Source: Dugong dugon (lineage: Eukaryota; Chordata; Mammalia; Sirenia; Dugongidae). From it: 64,000 nucleotides of DNA. The DNA is taken from the NCBI GenBank assembly GCA_030035585.1, contig CM057464.1, forward strand, positions 26,305,465-26,369,464, in the 5' to 3' direction. The notes under the pieces are model-generated. The model ran no database searches. It was given only the letters and a program-made list of their open reading frames with translations, and had not been told where the DNA came from. Position numbers and translations under genes: made by a program. Below, in pieces: positions 22,240 through 33,154 of this stretch (the stretch's first letter is position 1; every line of letters begins with the position of its first letter).

Positions 22240-22470
22240 AAGATGTTTACTTGTGTTTTATTGACTATGCAAAGACATTTGTGTGGATCATAACAAATTA
22301 TGGCTAACACTAGGAACAATAGGAATTCCAGAATACTTAATTGTGCTCATGGAGAACCTGGACATAAACCAAGAAGCAGTCATTCGAACAAAACAAGGGG
22401 ATACTGTGTGTTTTAAAATCAGGAAAGGTATGCATCAGGGTGTGCATCAAAAACTGGCTGAATATTGCAT
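22240..22470 (+). mobile_element. RTE-type LINE fragment (reverse transcriptase part)
   Basis: TTGTGTTTTATTGACTATGC, GTGTGGATCATAACAAATTATGG and ATACTTAATTGTGCTCATGG match the RT region of the RTE copy at 23,600-24,841 over about 200 bases. The translated piece includes EYLIVLMENLDINQEAVIR. A deletion removes the codons around the expected AFDCV motif. Both ends are truncated. Confidence 0.8.
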
Positions 22471-22898
22471 GACTTTGCTCTGAGGAACATAGAGAGCCAA
22501 CCTCAGAGATGACAATGGATATAGGCTTGCCTGAGCTTGTCTCTGTAGAATCTCTGGTGCATGCTCCTGAGATGTGAAAAGTTCAGTGTCTAGCGGGTGG
22601 TAAGTAGCAGTGAAGGGGGCCACAGACCTCTGACTTTTCTTAATGTAAAATCAAGACTTTGCTGATTCAGAATGACCAGATTGAAGAAGGGCAGCGTTAA
22701 ATGCCTCCAGTAACTAGAACTGACCCCACTGCACATGGACATAGGCTGCAAACACTGTTTTCTCTTGACAAACTCTGCTCTTAATTAATTATATTTTGAA
22801 ACTTATATGCCATTATATGTTAAATTTCTTGGGTGTGATAATAGTATATAGGAGAATAACCTTGTTCTCAGGAACTAAATGCTGACTTAATTTAGGTG

Positions 22899-23190
22899 GT
22901 TGTTATTGTTGTTAGGTGCCGTCAAGTCGATTCTGACTCGTAGCAACCCTATACACAACAGAACGAAACACCACCTGGTCCTGCGTCATCCTCACAATCG
23001 TTGTTATGCTTAAGCCCCTTGTTGCAGCCACTGTGTCCATCCATCTCATTGTGGGTCTTCCTCTTTTACTCTGAACCTTTACTTTACCAAACATGATGTC
23101 ATTCTCCAGGGACTGGCCACTCCTGACAACATGTCCGAAGTATGTGAGACATAGTCTCACCACCCTTGCTTCAAAGGAGCATTTTGGAAT
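22899..23190 (-). mobile_element. RTE-type LINE 3' end, reverse orientation
   Basis: Begins GTTGTTATTGTTGTTAGGTGCC, the reverse complement of the RTE tail, then GTCAAGTCGATTCTGACTCG and CTCCAGGGACTGGCCACTC. On the minus strand a frame at 22,912-23,163 covers the ORF end (CLTYFGHVVRSGQSLENDI, then KRGRPTMRWMDTVAATRG). Truncated 5' as usual for target-primed insertions. Confidence 0.85.
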
Positions 23191-23248
23191 TATTTAGGAG
23201 TAAGGTGATGTGATCTGTGCAGCTTATTTTTAAAGGGTTCATAAAACA

Positions 23249-23285
23249 GAGAAGGAGAGAGAGAGAGAGAAGGCAAGAGAGAGAA
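23249..23285 (+). repeat. GA-rich simple repeat
   Basis: A short interrupted GAGA tract (AAGGAGAGAGAGAGAGAGAA) with further GAGAGAGAGA after it. Confidence 0.8.
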
Positions 23286-23599
23286 TATATGGCAACATGT
23301 TAATACCATTGATCAATCTATGATGAAGGGTAAACAGATGTTCTGTGTACTATTCTCTTCTTTTTTGTAGTTTTGAAATTTATAAAATATTGAGAAAAAT
23401 ACTTAGGAAAAATAACAGAAAATACAGGGCCTATATGAATAAATCTATAAAATAATACTTACGGATATAAAATACAATCTAAATACACAAAAAAGTTATA
23501 ATTCTACAAATGAACAGGTGTTAAATAATTTTTTCTTGTATTTATATTATAAAATTCCACATATTTTTGTGAGTTTAAGACGATGTCTTTTTAAAAAGT

Positions 23600-24841
23600 T
23601 TTAAAAATTTTGCTGAAGATCATACAAAAGTAGCCACAGCTGTATATCAACAGGGAAATTCCAGAAGAGGATGTGGAACCAGGGATATCATAGCTGATGT
23701 CAGATGGACCCTGGCTGAAAGCACAGAATACCAGGAACATGTTTACCTGTGTTTTATTGACTATGCAAAGGCATTCGACTGTGTGGATCATAACAAATTA
23801 TCGATAACATTGTGAAGAATGGGAATCCAGAATACATAACTGTGCCCATGAGGAACCTGTACTTAGATCAAGAGGCAGTTGTTCAAACAGAACAAAAGGA
23901 TACTGCGTGGTTTAAAGTCAGGAGAGGTGTAGGTCAGGGTTGTATCCTTTCACTATACTTATTCAATCTGTATACCGAGCAAATAATCCAAGAAGCTGGA
24001 CTATATGAAGAAGAACAGGGCATCAGGATTGGAGGAAGACGCATCAACAACCTGCGTTATGCAGATGACACAACCTTGCTTGCTGAAAGTGAAGAGGACT
24101 TGAAGCACTTACTGAAGAAGATCAAAGACCACAGCCTTCAGTATGGATTACACCTCAACATAAAGAAAACCAAAATCCTTACAACTGGGCCAATAAGCAA
24201 CATCATGATAAACTGAGAAAAGATTGAAGTTGTCAACGATTTCATTTTACCTGGATCCACAATCAATACCCATGGAAGTAGCAGTTAAGAAATCAAAAGA
24301 TGCATTGCATTGGGCAAATCTGCTGCAAAAGACCTCTTTAAAGTATTGAAAAGCAAAGATGCCACCTTGAAGACCAAGGTGTACCTGACTCAAGCCATGG
24401 TGTTTTCAGTCGCCTCATATGCATGTGAAAGCTGGATGATGAATAAGGAAGACTAAAGAAGAATTGATGCCTTTGAATTGTGGTGTTGGTGAAGAATATT
24501 GAATATACCATGGACTGCCAAAAGAACAAACCAGTCTGTCTTAGAAGAAGTACAACCATAGTGCTCCTTAGAAGCAAGGATGGCGAGACTACGGCTCACG
24601 TAGTTTGGACATGTTACAGGAGGGATCAGTCCTTGGAGAAGGACATCATGCTTGGTAAAGTAGAGGGTCAGCAAAAAAGAGAAAGACCCTCAACAAGATG
24701 GATTGACACAGTGGCTGCAACAATGGGCTCAAGTATAACAACGATTGTGAGGATGACACAGGACTGGGCAGTGTTTTGTTCTGTTGTACACAGGGTTGCT
24801 ATGAGTTGAAAACATCTCGACGACACCTAACAACAACAACA
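23600..24841 (+). mobile_element. RTE-type LINE, largest copy in the window
   Basis: About 1.2 kb, 5'-truncated, ending ACACCTAACAACAACAACATG. It contains the RT palm through the ORF end. Non-LTR elements of the RTE clade encode an endonuclease-reverse transcriptase and are presumed to mobilise SINEs with a similar tail. The AfroSINE copies here share the preceding motif (CTATGAGT..GAAT..ACTCGA). The name RTE1 of elephant is my recollection, not a search result. Confidence 0.88.
23710..24815 (+). pseudogene. RTE reverse-transcriptase pseudogene
   Basis: The frame at 23,812-24,216 (134 codons) retains RT palm motifs: GVGQGCILSLYLFNLY (motif B region) and NNLRYADDTTLLAESEED (motif C with both catalytic aspartates). 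It continues to DHSLQYGLHLNIKKTKI. Just upstream the motif A text (ACCTGTGTTTTATTGACTATGC, then GGCATTCGACTGTG) is present but separated by a stop near 23,812. A stop ends the piece at 24,214, and the C-terminal part reappears at 24,480-24,809 (KRERPSTRWIDTVAATMGSS). Multiple breaks make it inactive. Confidence 0.85.
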
Positions 24842-25857
24842 TGTCACTAGCAATGGGAAGAGCTGAAATTCAAACACGTCTTTCTGGCTCCCAAGCCAGC
24901 CTGACTTCATTATTCCAGATCATCACCTACCACTCCATCCTAACCCCGTTTTATGGAAGCTGACTTCCCCACAGCTACCCACCTTGGATTCAAATTCAGA
25001 TGTCCTGTCCTCAAGCCTGGAGTTCTTTCCTGGGACAGAGCCGCTCCAACATCAAACACCTCTAGCTAGAGAGGAACCATCAAAGGTTTGGGTGAATGTG
25101 TGCCTTTTGGTAACATCTTGAATAATAAAAATTAGGGGTGTTTCTGTGGATACAAGGGAAAGAAGATTCCCAAGGAGAACAGCAGGAGCTGTGGTGAGGA
25201 CAGGAAAATTCAGGGCTTATCTGGGAAAGAGCATTTGGCCCTAGGGAGTTGGAGAAGATGGTATGGGGGGTAGATTAGAGCCATCCTGAGGACAGCCTTC
25301 AGTGGCAGGCTGAGGGAATGATGTGGTCAGAGCTGTTGTAATGTGTAGAGGGGCTGTGGTTGGGGGAGTGGCACACCAGGCAGGAGGCTCCTGGCAGAGC
25401 CCACGGCCATAGTCCTGGAGGTGGTGGTGGAAGGCATGGGGAAAAATGGTTTTGGAATGAGGGCTTGGACAAGGATAAAAACAGGGAGAGAAGGAAGCAG
25501 AGAAATATTGTTTCAAGGGACATTCTGAAAGTAGACTCTATAGGTCTTAATAATTAGGGGGTTGTGAAGACAAATGTTGAAGGCACAATTTGGGATGATG
25601 AAGTTTTCTAGCCTGGGTGATTGAGAAAATGTTGCTGACAGAGACTGAAATAGTGCAGTCAGAAAAGGAAGTTTGTTTAGATAAAATAAAACAAGTTTGA
25701 CTTTGAGGATGTTGAGTGCCAGAGAGATGGTTCAGAGGAGACAACTGTCAGACTATAGGAATAGTGAGTCTTGAGCTCAGGAAAGAGAACAGAGATAATT
25801 CGTGGTGTCATCTACAAAGGTGACGCTGAAGTAGTGGAAATGGAGAAGTCCTAGAGA
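24842..25857. other. No gene recognised
   Basis: Purine-rich plus strand, especially 25,140-25,760. Mirror frames at 25,241-25,523 on the minus strand reflect that composition. No family or splice evidence. Confidence 0.35.
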
Positions 25858-25935
25858 TCAGTGATTCTCAAACTTTAATGTGCTTAAGAATCACTTGGAA
25901 GCCCTAGCACAGTCACCTGGCATGGAGGACACATT
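25858..25935 (+). mobile_element. MER5-like DNA-transposon end
   Basis: CAGTGATTCTCAAACTTTAATG and CTTAAGAATCACTTGGAAGCCC match the 5' end of MER5-type hAT elements. Only the first 70-80 bases are recognisable before AT-rich sequence. Confidence 0.6.
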
Positions 25936-26090
25936 TAATAGATAGTTTTTTCTGTTTACTATATAATAATCTACTTAATATATGTTTATGTTGTATATAC
26001 TATCTGATATATAATATATAAATAATATTTATAATATTTAAAAATATATTTAATATATAATAAACTATTTAATAATAGTTTCTTCCCTAT
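25936..26090. repeat. AT-rich, self-complementary tract
   Basis: About 150 bases made almost entirely of A and T (ATATAATATATAAATAATAT, then TAATATTTAAAAATATAT). It has many short palindromes and is likely a decayed TA microsatellite. Confidence 0.7.
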
Positions 26091-26304
26091 CAGATAACGT
26101 TTTCATTAGAGTTCAAGGTGTTCATCTAAAGAAATGAGCAATATAGGGATTTCAGGAAATACGGTATTTCAGTTGTTGTTTGTTTAAAATAAAGAGCCAT
26201 TTGCTGGTTTTCAAATCATTGCAGGCACCTATTTAATCTGTAAACAATAGCATGAAGGCTAACCATAAATTATGTGGACTGAGAACTGCTCAATCTCCAC
26301 CACC

Positions 26305-26545
26305 CCTAAGTGAAGAGCATGGAATTTGGAGCCATGGAGCTTGGATTTGCATTTCAGTTCCACTACAAAATGTGATCTTGGGTCACTTACCCAATTTGCA
26401 GCAGCCAGCTCTCCTATGTAATAAGGAGATAACAGATGTATGCACCTCCTAGGGCTGTTGTGATGATTAAATAACACAGAAATTTGCTACCTAGCAAGTG
26501 CTTGACATCTAGTAGGTGCTTGACACCTAGTAAGTGTTAGTGGCT
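26305..26545 (+). repeat. MIR SINE
   Basis: The landmarks are in order: GAGCATGGAATTTGGAGCC, GATCTTGGGTCACTTACCC, GCACCTCCTAGGGCTGTTG, GATGATTAAATAACAC and CAAGTGCTTGACATCTAG. A duplicated CTAGTAGGTGCTTGACA phrase extends the 3' end. Confidence 0.72.
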
Positions 26546-27184
26546 GTTGACTATAATTTTATTATTGGTTCTGCTCCCTTGGGGTTGGGGAACTCATTGT
26601 TCAGAGAGGTTGCAGGAAGAGGTGCTGGTGAGTCAGAAGATCATAAACTTTCCCCACCCTTCTCTTGAGTCAGTACAGAACCAAAGTGCTAGCCTGTGCT
26701 ACAGCAGAAGCTCATAGTGAGACCTGGTCTGAAACCAACCAGGCTGCCACAGGTTGACAAGCAGAGGCCCATTTTGAACCTCCTAGCCACTTGGCCAAGT
26801 TTCCAATTTGAGGAATTACAGTGATCCCTGAGAGAATTCCCTTTCCATTCTAGCTGGTCAGTAGACTGGGCACTGCTCACCACTTCCTATTCTCACTGTT
26901 GGTCAAGAATGGTCTTTGCAGAGGGGATACTGTGTGTCTTCCTGGTGTCTAGAACTGTCTCCTGAGCAACCACATGAAGAACCAAATGTGCCATCCTAGG
27001 CCAAAATGCTAAAAAAGTGGGCTAACGGCAAGGCTTCCTTCTGATCTACAATAATACAAATAACTGCTGGGCTGGTGTGCTTCCCCTTGCTGGACCAGTC
27101 AGTTATTTGACTAATCAGTCTAGTTGTTTCTTCATCTTCTTTACCCAGCCCATGCCTTCCTTCTTGATATTTGTCAGCAGCCTA
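26546..27184. other. No gene recognised
   Basis: Unique-looking sequence without repeat or exon signals that I can support. Confidence 0.35.
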
Positions 27185-27300
27185 ATAAACGCTGACATTT
27201 GATGAGACCTTACCTTGTGTCAACACTGTGCTTAGCTCTTTGAAACAATCACATAATCACAGCATCATTTAGGAAAGAGGTACTATATTTGTTCCTATGT
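27185..27300 (-). repeat. MIR fragment, reverse orientation
   Basis: Antisense MIR 3' landmarks: ACACTGTGCTTAGCTCTTTG, CACATAATCACAGCATC and GGAAAGAGGTACTATATTTG. Confidence 0.5.
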
Positions 27301-27445
27301 GAAGGAGGATGAGCTGAATCTGGGCAGCTGGGGTATGTGCTGAGGGCACTGTATGTGTGTGCAGATGACTTGAAGGCTCGGCGCTGTGAGTCTAGAAGCA
27401 GCACAACACAGAGTGGGGTGCATACCAAGCTAGTAACCATCTATA

Positions 27446-27596
27446 AGCCACTGCCACTGAGTTGATTCTGACTCATAGCAATCCTATAGGACAGAGTAGA
27501 ACTGCTTATAGAGTTTCCAAGGAGGAGTTGGTGGATTCAAACTGCTGACCTTTTGGTTAGCAGCCAAGCTCTTAACTACTGCACCACCAGCACTCC
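27446..27596 (-). mobile_element. AfroSINE, reverse orientation
   Basis: Reverse copy with CACTGAGTTGATTCTGACTC, AGAGTTTCCAAGGAGGAG, GACCTTTTGGTTAGCAGCC and CTCTTAACTACTGCACCACC. The target-site duplication is 14 bases with one mismatch: AGTAACCATCTATA at 27,432-27,445 and AGTAACCATGTATA at 27,597-27,610. Confidence 0.92.
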
Positions 27597-27610
27597 AGTA
27601 ACCATGTATA

Positions 27611-28640
27611 TCCCTCAGGAATTCTTGAAGATGGTTTGTCCTTCTCTTCTGAACAGTCCAAAACATTTTTGGACATACAGACCAAAGTCACCTTTTCCTT
27701 TAATGGACAAATTAATCAAATTTGAGACCATACTCAGCAGGCCTGTAGTGAGTCTTTGACCTTCCTGGCACCTTCTTCCAGGATGGGTCTCCTGCTCTGG
27801 CTGCCAGGCCTACCAGGCCATGGCCTTGCCCTCCACATTGCCACAGAGGAGCGCTTAGTTAATTTTGTTCCTCACCTCTCTTTGTTCCTTGAACACAACT
27901 CACGATTAATACACATTTTAAGGCTGAGGGAAGCATATGAGAATTACTATGCAGAAAGGGAAGCTGAAAAGTGGACATCAGATCTTACTGTAATGTTTCA
28001 CTGTCTGCATTCTTCCAGGGGTTTTCATATTAGCCATCTCCCTTCTTAGTACCTGGCCTGCCCTCCTCAGAACTGAGTCACTCTCTCCAATACCCTTCCC
28101 CCGCAATCCCTGGGCTTATCTGAACCTTACTAGAGGAAGCTGCAGCCAAACTCATGGCAACTTCAGCAGAGCTGACCTTGTGTCTACAGGGATGACATGG
28201 GGACGTAAATAGCTTCTACCTCCACCCAAGTAATCCTTCCTGAGGCAGAGAAAACCCCTTCCCAGAATAAAGCCACCACTCACCCTTAAAGCTGTTGGAA
28301 ATAAGTTGCTGACTGTGTTAAACAGCTAGTTTGTCATGGCTTCCAGGCACCCTGGATGCACAGAGAGTAAGGTTTGGCCTGAGTGCAGCCTGCTTCCTTC
28401 AGATCAGAGCAGTGTTGAAACAGCCTTTAGAGGCTATGGAAGAAATCTGCTGATTTTGTTGGGCTTTGCTAGAGGCATTTGATAGCTTTCTTGGTAGGAA
28501 CAATATAAATCCAACCCAAACAAATACTGCAGACCTATGAACGTTATGCGTTAAGTTGCAAAGTTATACTCTAAATAATGTGTGGGAAAACTAACCAAGT
28601 CCCTGACAGAAGCAGTGTGGCAGGATGGAAGTGAGAAGGG
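27611..28640. other. No gene recognised
   Basis: The 97-codon frame at 27,756-28,049 (plus) is the longest here. It lacks splice borders and a recognised family and is not called. Confidence 0.35.
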
Positions 28641-28810
28641 GCTTGGTACATTTGAATGCCCACTACATGGCAGACTTTGGGGCCAATACATGTTACCTGT
28701 GCTTTCTCATGAAGTAGGAAAGGTGATGCTATATTACAGTTGAAGAAACAGGCTCAAAGAGGGCCAGTAACTTGTAGAAGATTCACAGTGAGTAAGCGAT
28801 AGAGACGTTT
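28640..28810 (-). repeat. MIR, reverse orientation
   Basis: Antisense MIR text: CCCACTACATGGCAGAC, ATACATGTTACCTGTGC, TTGAAGAAACAGGCTCAAAG and TTCACAGTGAGTAAGCG. Confidence 0.6.
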
Positions 28811-29446
28811 TCCTATATTCTTTTCCCTATAGGAAGCTACTTCCCATCTTTGTAGACAGCTTACTTCAAGCAGAGATTGATGGATCATAGTTGGCAATTT
28901 TAGGGAAAATGAAACTGTGAAAATCAAGTATCATTATTAGGTTTCCCATCTCCTTCACCTATTTTTTAAGAACTGTTTTCCAGAAGACAGACACATCATT
29001 TTGGAAATCAGCCACATTATTAGCTCCTAGAGCAGATGGGAGACCCTTTGTGGCCTGGGAGGCCAGGATTTTGGGAGACTCAGCTCTCTGTCAAGCTGCA
29101 CTGGCAAAGTGGTGGGGGTGGGGAGGTGGTCCTGAGCCAAGGGGACTGGACAAGAGAGGGCAAGGGCTTGGCACTCCTCTACCAAAAACAGCCCCATGCA
29201 CTCCTTCTGGTGGTAGAGAGCTAGTGTCACTCCCATGAACAAAGGTCAGCACCCAGTTCTTCTCTTGGGGTGAGGGTCTCCCAAGAATGGGGATCTTGAA
29301 AAGCCAAGAACTCTTCAGATCTCGTAGACCAGTATAGTGAAGGTTGCCCTTGACTATTCTCTATGAGGACTTCACCAAAATGGGAAATAATAGCTGGACC
29401 TGTCTTGGACACCCTTCCTCTGCTATGGCCTCTACAGGAAAACATT
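28811..29446. other. No gene recognised
   Basis: Several mirrored frames occur at 29,027-29,445 in a GC-richer patch, without splice support or known motif. Confidence 0.35.
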
Positions 29447-30098
29447 CTTTTTTTTTTAATTGTACTTTAGATGAAGGTTTACAGAGCAAACTAGTTTCTC
29501 ATTAAACGATTAATACACATACTGTTTTGTGACATTGGTTGCCAACCTCATGACATGTCAGTATTCTCCCCTTCTCAACCTTAGGTTCCCCATTACCAGG
29601 TTTCGTCTCCCTTCTTACCTTCTCATCGTTGTCCCTGGGCTGGTGTGCCCATTTAGTCTCATTTTGTTTTATGAGCCTATATAATCTCTAACTGAAGGGT
29701 GAACCTCAGAAGTGACTTAATTACCGAGATATAAGGGTGTCTGGGAGCCATACTCTTAGGGTTTCTCCAGTCTGTCAAACCAGTAAGTCTGGTCTTTCTT
29801 TTTCTTTTCTTTTTTTTTTTTGTGAGTTAGAATTTTGTTCTACATTTTTCTCCAGCTCTATCCGGGACCCTCTGTTGTGATCCTTGTCAGAGCAGTCAGT
29901 GGTAGTAACAAGGAACCGTCTAGTTGTGCTGGACTCAATCGGGTGGAGGCTCTGGTAGTTGTGGTCCATTAGTCCTTTAGACTAATCTTTCCCTTGTGTC
30001 TTTGATTTCCTTCATTCTCCCTTGCTCCAGATGGGGTGAGACCAGTGGAGTATCTTAGATGGCCACTCACAAATTTTAAGACCCCAGGCGTCTACAGC
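29447..30098 (-). mobile_element. L1 3'UTR fragment, reverse orientation
   Basis: Starts with the reverse of an A-tail and L1 end (TTGTACTTTAGATGAAGG, AGAGCAAACTAGTTTCTC), then AGACCAGTGGAGTATCTTAG and TTTAAGACCCCAGGCG. It matches, reversed, the 3'UTR of the L1 at 39.9-40.8 kb (GCTCTGTAACCCTTCATCTAAAGC). It contains only the UTR, so it is a short 5'-truncated insertion. A CTTTT-rich tract at 29,796-29,822 lies within it. Confidence 0.88.
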
Positions 30099-30378
30099 AA
30101 AACTTTCATCACTCTGACAGCAGTGCAGTAGAAGAAAGATTTACAGCATCTTTCAGCTGATACTTTCTAAGCCTCAGGCTAGCTCAGATAAAATTCAGAA
30201 GGCCTTTCAGAGAAGGGTTTCTCCTCCTTATTCCAGGATCTTGAATACACTCACTCAAGCCTCAGTAAGCACTTATGGAGCACATACTGTGGGCCAAGCC
30301 CTGGGTGGACTATAGACGTAAAAGACCTAAATGGGACCAGGTCTCCTGAACTTGTGATCCAGTGAATAAGGCAGAACT
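30099..30378. other. Unclassified, weak L2 or MIR-like text
   Basis: The phrase CAAGCCTCAGTAAGCACTTATGG followed by TACTGTGGGCCAAGCCCTGGG at about 30,257-30,304 resembles the reverse of an L2 end. The rest is anonymous. Confidence 0.35.
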
Positions 30379-30391
30379 TGTCTTTTTACTA

Positions 30392-30611
30392 CAAGGTCCC
30401 TGGGTGGCGCATAGGGTTTGCACTTGGCTACTAATAAAAAGGCTGATGGTTCAAATCCATCCAGTGACACCATGGAAGAAAGACCTAGTGATCTGCTTCT
30501 GTAAGATTACAGCCATTGAAAACCTTATGAAGCACAATTCTAATCTGAAACACATGGGGTTACCATGGGCTGGAATTAGTTCAATGGCAATGGGTTTGGT
30601 TTTTTGGGTTT
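30392..30611 (+). mobile_element. AfroSINE, longer form, perfect 13-base duplication
   Basis: Reads GTCCCTGGGTGGCGCATAGGG, GCTGATGGTTCAAATCCATCC, the longer-form block GAAAGACCTAGTGATCTGC and ACAGCCATTGAAAACC, then CATGGGGTTACCATGGGC and CAATGGCAATGGGTTTGG. The duplication TGTCTTTTTACTA is identical at 30,379-30,391 and 30,612-30,624. Confidence 0.92.
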
Positions 30612-30624
30612 TGTCTTTTTACTA

Positions 30625-31337
30625 ATTCGAGGGAAATCCTTTTGTATCCAAAAACTGGATTATAAAACCATTTGGGAAAACTGCCATCTCTTAAGAGGAA
30701 AAAATCTTTTTCAGAATCATTAGGTTCCCTTACAACTGAAAAAGACTGTTGTCTTAGAAACTTTGTAGATTTTTCCATGAAATAAAAGATATTAACTCAT
30801 TTTCACATTTCTCTCACTGTTGAAGTTCAGGCTTCTTGCCTTAGGATGAAATAGCTGCTGGTCAGTCCAACAAGTGGAGCTGAGTGCTCCTGTCCATGCA
30901 GAACCTGCTGGACACACAGCAAGAGGCCTTGTTCTCAAGTAGCTGATTAAAAATAGAGAGAAAACTAGGGTTTGGGCAATAATGAGAGAAAATAGACAGC
31001 CAGACTGACACATGAGGTGGTCAGTCATGGAGGGCAGAGACATCACTTGGGAGTTGCCAGGATGGTAGTTGGATGGATGAAGAAGAAGGAGGAAAAGTAT
31101 GCTGCTTGAGACTTGATGGGAGTGGAAGGACAGGTGGGGAAGGAAGGTTGGGAGTTGAGCAAACAGAGTAGCAAAGGCTTCAGTGGTGTATCAGGGGTGA
31201 ATGTGGCATAGCTAGTGTTACTTTAGGGACAGATCATATGTTGCTGCATTAATAAGTAGTATTCATTTTCCCTTACTGAAGTAACAGAAAACTTGGTTAT
31301 TCAAAACTAACACTTTTTTCTGTGTTCTTTGTTCTAG
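30625..31337. other. No gene recognised; ends in an acceptor-like tract
   Basis: Unique-looking sequence. The last 30 bases are pyrimidine-rich and end in CTAG, forming the acceptor of the candidate exon that follows. Confidence 0.35.
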
Positions 31338-31475
31338 GGATGGGGCTCAATTTACACCGTTATCAATTGGGAAATCTCTATACTATTCCCCTGCACTTAC
31401 AGAAATTGATGAGAAAGAGAGCAAAGGGGAAAAACAAAAATTCTGGAAGGATCTGCAAATTCTAATTGTTAAAGG
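31338..31475 (+). CDS. Candidate internal exon of an unrecognised gene
   Basis: A strong acceptor (TTTTTTCTGTGTTCTTTGTTCTAG) ends at 31,337 and a donor (AAAGG|GTAAAA) follows 31,475. The 138-base segment is a multiple of three and is open in one frame for 45 whole codons with one leading and two trailing bases, so the exon would be symmetric (phase 2 at both ends). The peptide (starting DGAQFTPLSIGKSLYYSPAL and ending WKDLQILIVK) is mixed in composition, with a charged EKESKGEKQK stretch, and does not look like a translated repeat. I do not recognise it. A cryptic exon cannot be excluded. Confidence 0.38.
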
Positions 31476-32789
31476 GTAAAACCATTCACTTTAGCAAAGC
31501 ATTATTGGGTTTTTTGCTAAGCAAAGGGAGGGCCTGAGTAGAGAGTGGAAGACTATGGGAGGGGTGGAACGGGAGCTAAGCGAGTGGGGTTGAGTAGAGC
31601 ATGGAGAGGTAGGTGAGTGGACTTGTGTTTGGAAAACAGGGTAGCCTGAGGGCGAGGGTCCCCAGGAGATAAGCTGGTGGGAAAAGATGAAGAGAGCATG
31701 AATTTATGAGTCTGAGCACCATGGCATTGCAAAGTTCCTCTGTCACATCAAACCTTCAATAGTTTGCAACACACCTAATGTCTTGGGTAATGATTTTGAG
31801 GTAGGGAAATTGTCACAAAGGAATAATGAGTTCTACAGTGGGTCTGTGTAGAGGAGAGAGACGAGGACAGTTGTGGGAATTGAGACCCAAGGAAGACTGT
31901 GAATTCAACAAGAGCCGGCTGTGGGAGCCAAGAGTGGTCAGGAGCCTCTCAGTCTTCTGAGAAATTAACAGACATCTTGGGAGCCACTGGGCTTCCCACA
32001 GAATGTAGAATAAAGGAAAGGAGCTGTTAAATCTCAAGGACAGGGAGGCCCCAGCAGACATTTCGCCCTTAATATATATTAATGCAGAAATATCTTGTCA
32101 TGTTCAATTACTATACACTCAGAGTAACTGACACTTCGGTCTTGGCTGTTTTTGCTTATTTAAATAGTAACCTGTGCCCATATCAAAAAGTCAGTTAGAA
32201 ACAGATACTCCTGCGGATAACTGGTACTTTCATTATTTATCGCTTTGTTTCATGATACATGTGGTCTCCTTAAGGTCTCAACAGTACTTGAAAATTGGCA
32301 CATGTATCTGTTTACACAGTGGTCATTTTTTTTGATTTTCCCTTCCACAGAGGAAGGCTCCCTTGTAAGTGAAGAAGAAATTCCCTCCCAGCTTCCCTTT
32401 TCCTGGGCTCCTGGAGTCTCTCCTTGGTAGTCCAGTGCTTTTTGCCATCACTGCTCTGATGAGCAGAGTCACAGCAGCACAACCTCTCCCTTGCAGCTCA
32501 CACACGTCTGACTGCTGACAATCTGACTACTTACACACTCTGCTGACAGCTATACAAGGGCGCCTATCTTTTGCAAAGTTCTAAACCACCAACTAGGGCC
32601 CTCCCAGCACCCTTACCCATCATACATGAGCAGACCTTGAATTAATCTGAGAATTAAGAATTAATTCAGGTTTCAAATGGGGACAAATAAGTAGGGGAGA
32701 ATAGAGCCAAAGATACTTAAGGCCCAGTTTTCAAAATTCAAAGAAAAACACAACTAACATCTAATGTTGTCACCATGAATTATACAGCG
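31476..32789. other. No gene recognised
   Basis: A second acceptor-like tract (TGATTTTCCCTTCCACAG) ends at about 32,350 and is followed by an open frame to 32,430, but the only good donor inside, GTAAGT, lies 14 bases on. I do not call an exon. Confidence 0.35.
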
Positions 32790-32935
32790 AACTACTACCT
32801 ATCATGTACTTAATTTGCCATGAGCACACAAGAACTCTCTTATATAAGGTTACTATCTTATGTAACCTTAAATATCCCTATGAGGTAAGTTATTATTATT
32901 CCCATTTTACAGATTAGGAAATCAAGGCTCCTTCT
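32790..32935 (-). repeat. MIR fragment, reverse orientation
   Basis: Antisense MIR core and end: AATATCCCTATGAGGTAAG, TATTATTCCCATTTTACAG and TTAGGAAATCAAGGCTCC. Confidence 0.65.
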
Positions 32936-33154
32936 GCCTAGGAGGAAGGGTAGGGACCAGTGTTCAGCAGAAAAGAGAGAATGCTATGGGCATCCTCCCT
33001 GCTTCCTGTTCCTCCAGAACTGTGGGTTGATATCCCAAGCAGAGAAAAGTGCTCTCCATATGAAGAACACTTGGAGTGTTTTCAGAAGTCCACTCTTCCC
33101 TCTTTTATTTTCTTAGGAAAAAGTTCGCATTCCTGCCTACTCAGAAATGGGCTT

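Noticed and set aside
25241..25523. Pair of proline/serine-rich minus-strand frames
   Set aside because: They mirror a purine-rich plus strand and have no exon borders.
27756..28049. 97-codon plus-strand frame
   Set aside because: No splice borders, no motif and no codon pattern distinguishing it from background.
32342..32430. Acceptor followed by an open frame
   Set aside because: The only consistent donor is 14 bases after the acceptor and the longer frame ends at a stop without a polyadenylation signal nearby.
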